Below, piece after piece: positions 1-5,601 of a stretch of 6,841 nt of DNA (position 1 is its first letter; every line of letters begins with the position of its first letter). The stretch comes from an uncultured Bacteroidia bacterium (lineage in GTDB: Bacteria; Bacteroidota; Bacteroidia; Bacteroidales; UBA932). A program made the position numbers and the translations under genes. The stretch is from positions 1-6,841 of the forward strand of contig CADBUS010000183.1 in NCBI GenBank assembly GCA_902797895.1, written 5' to 3'. The notes beneath the pieces are model-generated. The model was not told the origin of the DNA. It made no database searches and worked only from the letters and a program-made list of their open reading frames with translations.

Positions 1-1056
1 CATATTGCAGCCGCGTAGCTCTGCATTTTTGATGCGGCCATCCACAGTAAAATGAGTGGTGTCTGTGATGCGGCCTCTATCTTGTGTCTCAATAAAGCAA
101 CAGGAGCCAATGTTGGCCAAATCTATTATGTTTATTCCGCCAACCGAGCCGCTTTCTGCACAAGGCAAAATTCTGAACGGATCTTGCAAATCGCGCAAGA
201 GTATTCTCATCCAAGGAGAGGGCTCAAAGCTGCGGCCGTTGGTAGAATAGGCTTGGCTTAGCAGCTCCGCCATACCATATTCGGAGTGTATGGCCGCCCC
301 TGTAAAGGCCTCTGAAATAACACTGTGCAACTCCTCTCTCGTAAGTTCGCGGCTACGCCCCTTCATTCCTCCGGTCTCAATTACAACCGCTTTGCCAAAG
401 AGCTTTTGGCGTTGCTCGCTCTGCGGAATCTGCTCCTTTACAAACTCCGCAAAATTTAGCAGCGCAAAGCTCACTCCAAGCAGCAGAGTTTTACGGCTAC
501 TGCTTCCATCACAAACGCCCTCCAACCACAACAGCTTATCCAACAACTCCTTATGGTTGTAGAGATAGAAGCCTCCCTCACCGCCGCAACCCTTAACATC
601 TGCTATCAAGTGCTCTGCCATATAGACAAGCGATGAGCCTTCCCTCTCCAAATAGGAGGGTAGCAGGGCAAGCAGATTGTAGCTGCAAGGGGCTCCGTAA
701 ATGCGGCTCCACCCTCTCTTAAAGCTCTCTGTATAAAGGGTTATATCCTGCACAATATGGCGCGAGGGAATCATACCGGTAGTTGCGCTGGAGGTAAAGA
801 TTTGAGGCTTTGCGCTGCCTCTCTCTCCAAGCTCCGTTACCACATCTCGGCTTTTGAAAAGCTCTATCGGGAGGAAGGGAATTTGCTCCAACTCAGTTGG
901 TTGCAACTGCTCTTTACCTATAAGCTCAAGATACTCCCGATAGGTTTTGCACCTCTCTCTCTGGTAGTAAAAAGCCTGCAAGGCAAGGGCTTTGAATTGC
1001 TCATAAGCTCCCTGCTCCAATTTGAATATCTGCTGCGAATACTCTCTAATATCCAT
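1..1056 (-). CDS. LuxE/PaaK-type acyltransferase (acyl-protein synthetase-like), C-terminus cut by window edge
   Basis: The frame is open from the ATG at 1056 to base 1, giving 352 residues with no stop. The protein resembles LuxE/PaaK-family enzymes, cytoplasmic ANL-superfamily relatives that activate a carboxylic acid with ATP and pass the acyl group on. Visible motifs are a phosphate-loop-like SSATTG at 89-94 followed by PSRH at 97-100, the family-like block ETGGMKGRSREL at 227-238 (ETGG 227-230), EYGMAE at 259-264 (the YGxTE position of ANL enzymes), and DGRIKNAELRGC at 339-350. In characterised LuxE a cysteine near the C-terminus carries the acyl group; C350 lies where that residue would be, which is inference. 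The loop has Ala91 where the consensus has Gly. Since related proteins end shortly after RGC, probably only a few codons are missing. It starts 29 bases after the upstream stop, so it is probably the last visible gene of the operon. The natural substrate cannot be read from the sequence. No signal peptide is seen. Confidence 0.85.
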   Translation of the reverse strand, partial: MDIREYSQQIFKLEQGAYEQFKALALQAFYYQRERCKTYREYLELIGKEQLQPTELEQIPFLPIELFKSRDVVTELGERGSAKPQIFTSSATTGMIPSRHIVQDITLYTESFKRGWSRIYGAPCSYNLLALLPSYLEREGSSLVYMAEHLIADVKGCGGEGGFYLYNHKELLDKLLWLEGVCDGSSSRKTLLLGVSFALLNFAEFVKEQIPQSEQRQKLFGKAVVIETGGMKGRSRELTREELHSVISEAFTGAAIHSEYGMAELLSQAYSTNGRSFEPSPWMRILLRDLQDPFRILPCAESGSVGGINIIDLANIGSCCFIETQDRGRITDTTHFTVDGRIKNAELRGCNM

Positions 1057-1085
1057 TTACTGAGCCATTTACCCTCTTCCCACAA

Positions 1086-4000
1086 TTAGCGGAACGATAT
1101 GCCCAACAGAAGCGAGAAATGGTTTCTATCCTCGTTTTTAGGCAAGGCAGAAGGGTGTATATTGCCTATGTTTGCAGCGTGGCTTGTTCTGGCATACCTC
1201 ACTCCAACCGAGATTGGAAAACCTATTCTAAAGAAGTGCCCCTTTAACACAACATCTGCTCCAAAGGAGTATCTGTTTTGCCAGGATATTCCATTTGAAA
1301 TAATCGGTGTTCCTCCCAAAACTATATATGGTATTGGGGTGAATGTCTCCATCTGAAATCTTCCAAAGTCTGCAAAAGGTACCACCTGCAACTGTTGCAG
1401 ATAGGCAATCGGGCCGAGCGAAATATCTCCAAGATATATTGGAATGGCATAATCTGCTGTGGCTCTAAAATAGTTCTTGGAAACCATATCCTCTGTAAAA
1501 CCGCGTGGCATAGAGAGGTGATTTTCAGGTAAGAAATCTCCCTCTACAGCCTTTTGATGCTGATATGCTGCGGAGAGTCTTAATCCCTGATTGAATCTCA
1601 GACCAGGGAAATAGCTGTATGCAGAGGCAGAATAGGTGCTGCCGGCATCTTTACCCTTTATAAGATTGTAGGAGCCGAGCAACGAACCACCAAAGCCCCA
1701 TCTTGGAAAGAGCTGTGCAGGGGCCTCCTCATATAGTACCTTAAAGGCAGATATTCCTGCAGTAAAGCCATTCCAGCTCACATTTTTCAGTTTGTAATGA
1801 TCTAAAAGCGGCTCCAGCACCTCGTGGCTATTTTTGTAACTCCAAGATAGCAACGGAGTTATACCTCTATCGTAACCAAAATCGTAATACCTGATAGGAA
1901 TATATGTTGTAATATCTGAGCGGAAAGAGAAGTTGTTATCAAACATATACTCATCGTTAAAGTGGGCAGATGCCTCAACTACAGGATACCAGCCTGTGTA
2001 TGTGAATGAAGCGTGGGCTGCGTGGAGATTCTTACGTTTGGCAATCATATCGTTTCCCATCCTCTGATATGAGTAGCCAAACATTGTGCGTGCTGTTCCC
2101 AAAGTGTTTTGAGAGAATAGGGTTACACCCGGCTTAACCTCCTCATAAAACTCATCGTAATCGCCGGACGACTCGCCTGTCACCTCTATGTATGCAGGTG
2201 CCCAAGAGTGGATTTTGAAGAGATGAGCAGCCTTGCTATAACGCTCCTCGGCAAAACTGAACTGCTTTTCAACTCTCTGTAAACCAAGCTCTTTGGTATG
2301 GCGTGGCACATTGCTCTGCTCCAAAGACTCCTTGTACTGCTCGGTAAGCATCTGTGCAAGAGGGTAGCCGAACTCCATACTCTTTTCTGCCTTCACCTCC
2401 GCCAAACTCTCCTTGAACGGAAATGCACCCTTATCGCCAACAGGCTTTACTATATATATGCTGCTGCTATCTTCACTTAATGCAAAGCCCTCTATATCCG
2501 GCGAGTAGGAGGCAAAGTATATTGGGTATGAACTGCTTGTAACTCCCTCCGATGATAGGGCGCGAGTATCCAATTTGCAAGCCTTCATTCCACCAAACTT
2601 GTCTGTTGCAAAGTAGAGGAAAGCATCTTTTCCGTTTGAGCGCAATTCCTTTATCATAGCACCTGTAGCCGGCATAATGCTCTCTTTTTTAGCGGCATTG
2701 GCGGCAAAGGCAATTCTCTCCAAAGAGAGTCCGTTCTCTCTTATTATGGTGTAGTAGAGATGGTTTCCTACCTGTGCAAAAGAGGTTACCTGTCCGTCAA
2801 ACTCATACTTTGGCAAATCTCTTATATCAAGGCTATTACCATCGCGATGGTTATTTTTGTTCAAAAACATCATTGGCACTATAACAGACTTTGAGGCACC
2901 ATATTCAGGCTTATAACCTATTGCATATAGGGCCTCTGCACCCTCAAAATTCATAACCACAGGATAGTGCATATAGTCTGTGCAGTCCGGCCCGGCATCA
3001 GCCTCACCTGCTACTCTGTTTTTTATATCGTAGTTGTAAATCCAATTTGTACCCTCAAGCTCCCAACGTTTGTCTGTATTGCTCTCGCTCCACCAGATTT
3101 TTCCGTCATAATAGATAAAGGTGCTGCATCCCTCATAAAAGTGGATAAGATGCTCCACCTTCCAACCCTCTGAATTTTTTGTAATAAGCACCGCAAGAGG
3201 AATTGTTCCGTTACCCTCCAGAACTGCCGCCAAGGAGTCTTTGCCCACCTCTACAGCCCCCTCATACTCGGCAAAATAGCCTTGCCTCTCTCCTGTACGC
3301 CTTAATGGATTGGTTATCATAAACTCAGAACGCGCTCCACCGGGATGCTTTTCTGCAGCCTCCTCCAAGAACTCCTCAATCTCGTCGCTCTCATTCATCT
3401 CCTTAAACTGTGCAAGGCTCTCGCTGCTTAAATACTCCTTATGGCTCTTGCCGCTGTATTTTCTGAAAGATGAAGAGACTGCATTAAAGTTCAATGGCTG
3501 GCGAGCCTCCCTGTTGAGTATCTGATGGGTTATCCCACCTTTGGCGCTATTGAGGCGAGCCATTGAGTTAATCAAATAACCTGTATGATAAGCGCTTGGA
3601 GAATAGGCTTTTACTGAGCCGAAACGCCAGCGGTCCCAACTTCTGTTTTTACCGTATGAGTAGTTTTTGAGCTCCTCGGCAGTAGCATCTTCGGGCACTA
3701 TACACTTCATTATTCCCTCAAGGAAAGCAGCACTGCGCCCTCTTCCACCATTAGACATCTGAGTCTCTGCCACAACAGCATCTCCCTCAAGCATCCATAT
3801 AGATGGGTATATCCCAGAAGCAGCACCAACAGCCTGATCTCCAAAAAGATAGTAGAGCCCCTTCCAAATACCCTTGTTAAAATGGGCTATTTGCCAGGCG
3901 TGGCGCCCCTCGTGATTAATCAGAGCGGCATCCCAAGGCTCAGAAGAGAGTGCATCCAACCCTGGCAGGGTATAAAAATCTATCTGCCTTGGTGCCCAAA

Positions 4001-4310
4001 CGGTAATTCCGTTGGCAGCGGCACTATATGGGTGTAGTACTAAAGGGAATCTCTTTGGTACTCCGTAGTTGAACTTTACAGAGTCTGCATATATGCCGTA
4101 TCGGCTCTCCATTCCGGCAAGATAAGTTGCCGCCATTTTCTTAAAATGCTCGCTACCACGTGGATATATCACCTCAAAATTCTTACTCTTCATACGATTC
4201 CACTTAATGGAAGCCCTATCTGTTCCAATATCGTAATACTGAGCATCAAGCTCCACCGCCACAACTCCAAGCATCACCAAAGCCAAACAAAAAACTATAA
4301 TTTTCTTCAT
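1086..4310 (-). CDS. Secreted HExxH peptidase-like protein with propeller-like middle and C-terminal outer-membrane beta-barrel
   Basis: This protein has 1074 residues from the chosen ATG at 4310, which gives a clean signal peptide starting MKKIIVF, with probable cleavage near LDA/Q at residues 23-24. The frame stays open to an ATG at 4346, but that would put charged residues before the signal peptide. Residues 24-320 form a peptidase-like region: HEGRH at 133-137 fits the HExxH zinc motif, and WMLEGDAVVAE at 172-182 resembles the third-ligand helix of gluzincins, with E175 the likely ligand. Residues about 325-680 are rich in Trp, Tyr and Asp-Gly turns (for example YYDGKIWWSE) and look like a WD40/PD40-type propeller. 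From about residue 710 alternating aromatic strands continue to the end, LLLGISFR, as in outer-membrane barrels. Inference: an outer-membrane protein with a possibly active peptidase domain; the substrate is unknown. It lies between the redox lipoprotein and the acyltransferase on the same strand. The gene is intact, with no frameshift. The zinc site could be degenerate, leaving a structural role. Confidence 0.82.
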   Translation of the reverse strand: MKKIIVFCLALVMLGVVAVELDAQYYDIGTDRASIKWNRMKSKNFEVIYPRGSEHFKKMAATYLAGMESRYGIYADSVKFNYGVPKRFPLVLHPYSAAANGITVWAPRQIDFYTLPGLDALSSEPWDAALINHEGRHAWQIAHFNKGIWKGLYYLFGDQAVGAASGIYPSIWMLEGDAVVAETQMSNGGRGRSAAFLEGIMKCIVPEDATAEELKNYSYGKNRSWDRWRFGSVKAYSPSAYHTGYLINSMARLNSAKGGITHQILNREARQPLNFNAVSSSFRKYSGKSHKEYLSSESLAQFKEMNESDEIEEFLEEAAEKHPGGARSEFMITNPLRRTGERQGYFAEYEGAVEVGKDSLAAVLEGNGTIPLAVLITKNSEGWKVEHLIHFYEGCSTFIYYDGKIWWSESNTDKRWELEGTNWIYNYDIKNRVAGEADAGPDCTDYMHYPVVMNFEGAEALYAIGYKPEYGASKSVIVPMMFLNKNNHRDGNSLDIRDLPKYEFDGQVTSFAQVGNHLYYTIIRENGLSLERIAFAANAAKKESIMPATGAMIKELRSNGKDAFLYFATDKFGGMKACKLDTRALSSEGVTSSSYPIYFASYSPDIEGFALSEDSSSIYIVKPVGDKGAFPFKESLAEVKAEKSMEFGYPLAQMLTEQYKESLEQSNVPRHTKELGLQRVEKQFSFAEERYSKAAHLFKIHSWAPAYIEVTGESSGDYDEFYEEVKPGVTLFSQNTLGTARTMFGYSYQRMGNDMIAKRKNLHAAHASFTYTGWYPVVEASAHFNDEYMFDNNFSFRSDITTYIPIRYYDFGYDRGITPLLSWSYKNSHEVLEPLLDHYKLKNVSWNGFTAGISAFKVLYEEAPAQLFPRWGFGGSLLGSYNLIKGKDAGSTYSASAYSYFPGLRFNQGLRLSAAYQHQKAVEGDFLPENHLSMPRGFTEDMVSKNYFRATADYAIPIYLGDISLGPIAYLQQLQVVPFADFGRFQMETFTPIPYIVLGGTPIISNGISWQNRYSFGADVVLKGHFFRIGFPISVGVRYARTSHAANIGNIHPSALPKNEDRNHFSLLLGISFR

Positions 4311-4334
4311 AAGCAATTGCATTATTTCTCTTTG

Positions 4335-4342
4335 CAAAAATA
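4335..4342 (-). promoter_or_regulatory. Possible weak internal -7 box before the peptidase-barrel gene
   Basis: Read on the minus strand the bases are TATTTTTG, which fits the Bacteroidota -7 consensus TAnnTTTG, 24 bases before the ATG at 4310. I see no TTTG-like -33 box 19-21 bases upstream, and the AT-rich setting makes chance matches likely. It could be a weak secondary promoter inside the operon, or nothing. Confidence 0.22.
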
Positions 4343-4353
4343 TCAATATTTTT
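4336..4353. repeat. Perfect 8-bp AT-rich inverted repeat between lipoprotein and peptidase-barrel genes
   Basis: The arms AAAAATAT and ATATTTTT are separated by two bases. The element lies in the 66-base gap between the lipoprotein stop (4377) and the peptidase-barrel start (4310). The symmetry is certain; the function is not. With only A-T pairs and a 2-base loop it would be a poor RNA hairpin or terminator, so a protein-binding palindrome or chance in AT-rich spacer is more likely. It overlaps the weak -7-like box. Confidence 0.5.
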
Positions 4354-4376
4354 CTACCTCTGCTTTAGTGAATATG

Positions 4377-5432
4377 CTATGCGGAAAACTCCAAAGAGTT
4401 GAGCTTGCTCAAAGTTCTTATCAAATCCGCATCTTTCAGCAGCACCCTTTTTTGAGCATCCAACAGATAGATGCTTGGGATTGCACGCAGCGAGTAAATT
4501 GTGCCGGCCATAAGCTCTCCCGTTGTTTGGCAGCCATATATCCACTGCGGTGGAATTTCTGAACTTTTTTCTCTCCAAAGCTGTATGTTAGAAGATGTTA
4601 CATCCGGACAGATGGCAAGCACCGCCAACCTTTTGTGCCTTACCAAAGAGGTTATTATATCCGCCTCCTTCATAGCCTGCAGAGTCTGTTGGCAAGTCAG
4701 GCAATCGGGATTATTAAAATAGATAAGCAGATACTCGCTCTTTATATTGTGCATCCTTCTCTTTGAGCCGCTTAAGGTTGTGTAGGTAAAGTCTGCTGCC
4801 ACAGTGCCGCGGCTGTTTTTAAGAGAAATCTCATATTGCGGACGGTAGGAGTCCTTTACATTCCCGGGCACTACAGCTGAGCGCTCAATAGCTTCAAGAA
4901 CAGGAATATACAATTGCTCATCCACAAGTGGAGAGTAGGCGTTGTAAAGGGTACTTTCTGCGCACTCTATAATTGAGCCGAGTAGCTCAGGCGCACCATA
5001 ACGAGCTATCTGCTCCGCCCTCTCCATAAGCGCAGTTATTGAGCGGTTGGCAACGGAGTCCTCTGCCGCCTCAAGCATAATGGCATACTTTGTAAAGGCA
5101 TCTGCAAATATATCCTTACTCAATCCAAGAACAGTCTCATTATCTGGAGATTGCTGCTGCGCCAGAGCGTTGGTCTGCTGTGCAGGCTGCTCGTTTGGGG
5201 CAAGCTTCAACAGCCGCTCCTCACTCAAAAAAGAGTCCCAAAAATGGAGGACCATATAGTTGGCAGCGAGCCGTCTGTCTGCGGCTAAAGACGGAGGCAG
5301 CTTTACCATAGGGAACATATTGTCCTGCAAGCTGTTATAACCATTTGAAATATCGGAACCGTTAGAGCTTCTCTTTTGAGAACAAGATTGCAAGAGCAGC
5401 AGCGCAGCAAAAAGCAGTAAATATCTCATCAT
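4377..5432 (-). CDS. DUF5106-type lipoprotein with C-terminal thioredoxin-like domain
   Basis: This 351-residue protein has a short lipoprotein signal: a hydrophobic stretch ends in LLQSC, with C17 as the lipidated cysteine. After a Ser/Asn-rich linker, residues about 40-195 are mostly helical and resemble the DUF5106 region found in front of thioredoxin folds in Bacteroidales. Residues about 205-345 look like a thioredoxin/TlpA fold: a beta-strand YLLIYFNNPDC leads into the active site C244-L-T-C247, and the cis-proline loop AIPS has P319. The family is expected to act as a thiol-disulfide oxidoreductase or reductase in the periplasm, anchored to a membrane; the partner is not known. Two ATGs (5432 and 5429) stand side by side, both keeping the lipobox, and the first is used here. 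The gene starts only 10 bases after the tRNA-Gln 3' end, too close for its own promoter, so it probably depends on the tRNA transcript. The peptidase-barrel gene follows after 66 bases. Confidence 0.85.
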   Translation of the reverse strand: MMRYLLLFAALLLLQSCSQKRSSNGSDISNGYNSLQDNMFPMVKLPPSLAADRRLAANYMVLHFWDSFLSEERLLKLAPNEQPAQQTNALAQQQSPDNETVLGLSKDIFADAFTKYAIMLEAAEDSVANRSITALMERAEQIARYGAPELLGSIIECAESTLYNAYSPLVDEQLYIPVLEAIERSAVVPGNVKDSYRPQYEISLKNSRGTVAADFTYTTLSGSKRRMHNIKSEYLLIYFNNPDCLTCQQTLQAMKEADIITSLVRHKRLAVLAICPDVTSSNIQLWREKSSEIPPQWIYGCQTTGELMAGTIYSLRAIPSIYLLDAQKRVLLKDADLIRTLSKLNSLEFSA

Positions 5433-5450
5433 CTATGTTTTGTTGAGATA
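5422..5450 (-). repeat. 7-bp inverted repeat linking the tRNA 3' acceptor strand to the lipoprotein start codons
   Basis: In the minus-strand transcript the tRNA-Gln 3' acceptor strand UAUCUCA (5450-5444) is perfectly complementary to UGAGAUA (5428-5422) at the lipoprotein start, with a 15-base loop. The loop holds the first AUG (5432-5430), and the second AUG (5429-5427) runs into the stem. The same tRNA strand must pair with the tRNA 5' end in mature tRNA, so the two folds exclude each other. The complementarity is certain; any regulatory role is inferred. Confidence 0.5.
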
Positions 5451-5513
5451 CTAGGATTCGAACCTAGACAAACAGAACCAAAATCTGTTGTGCTACCATT
5501 ACACCATATCTCA
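5443..5513 (-). tRNA. tRNA-Gln (anticodon TTG)
   Basis: A 71-base cloverleaf folds fully on the minus strand. The acceptor stem TGAGATA (5513-5507) pairs with TATCTCA (5450-5444), and the discriminator is A at 5443. The D arm spans 5504-5490. The anticodon stem ACAGA/TCTGT encloses the loop TTTTGGT (5483-5477), placing the anticodon TTG at 5481-5479, read as glutamine (CAA, and CAG by wobble). The variable loop is 4 bases, and the T arm CTAGG/CCTAG carries the loop TTCGAAT. The first pair is the weak U1-A72 known from glutamine tRNAs. CCA is not encoded, so it must be added after processing. A promoter-like signal lies about 25-55 bases upstream, and the lipoprotein gene follows 10 bases downstream with no terminator between. 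Confidence 0.97.
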
Positions 5514-5538
5514 AAAAGTCCACCGCGTATCGGGAGTG

Positions 5539-5568
5539 CAAAATTACAAAAAAAGTTAGGATTTCAAA
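5539..5568 (-). promoter_or_regulatory. Bacteroidota-type promoter for tRNA-Gln and probably the downstream operon
   Basis: On the minus strand a -33 box TTTG (5568-5565) and a -7 box TAATTTTG (5546-5539) match the Bacteroidota consensus TTTG/TAnnTTTG, with an 18-base spacer that is slightly shorter than the usual 19-21. Transcription would start near 5535, leaving about 20 bases of 5' leader before the tRNA for RNase P to remove. I see no other promoter before the lipoprotein gene, so this one probably serves the whole minus-strand run. The -33 box shares base 5565 with the divergent promoter. Confidence 0.6.
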
Positions 5569-5592
5569 CTTTTAGTTTTTTGACTACTTTTG
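5562..5592 (+). promoter_or_regulatory. Bacteroidota-type promoter for the DUF5686-type gene
   Basis: The -7 box TACTTTTG (5585-5592) matches TAnnTTTG fully. The -33 box TTTC (5562-5565) matches TTTG at three of four bases, at a 19-base spacing. The -7 box ends 9 bases before the ATG at 5602, so the mRNA leader would be only a few bases long, or about 15 if the ATG at 5611 is used. The -33 box abuts and shares one base with the divergent tRNA promoter. Confidence 0.55.
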
Positions 5593-5601
5593 TACCTGAC
5601 T

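Noticed and set aside
757..1089. 110-aa plus-strand open frame
   Set aside because: It lies antisense to the acyltransferase, which has clear family motifs in its own frame; the plus-strand translation shows no recognisable domain or start signal.
4310..4346. Start of the peptidase-barrel gene at 4346 or 4322
   Set aside because: The ATG at 4346 falls in the AT-rich palindrome and adds charged residues before the signal peptide; the ATG at 4322 adds four residues. Starting at 4310 gives the standard MKK signal peptide.
4146..4562. 138-aa plus-strand open frame
   Set aside because: It is antisense across the lipoprotein end and the barrel-protein start, with a Gln/His/Ser-rich translation of no coherent character; a shadow of the real genes.
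5421..5513. Repeat of the tRNA end as an integration (att) site
   Set aside because: The repeat is only 8 bases, copies the tRNA 5' end rather than the 3' end usually used by integrases, encloses no cargo, and there is no integrase gene.
5547..5581. T-rich runs near 5548-5581 as a terminator
   Set aside because: No GC-rich stem precedes either run, and they fall inside the two promoter-like regions.
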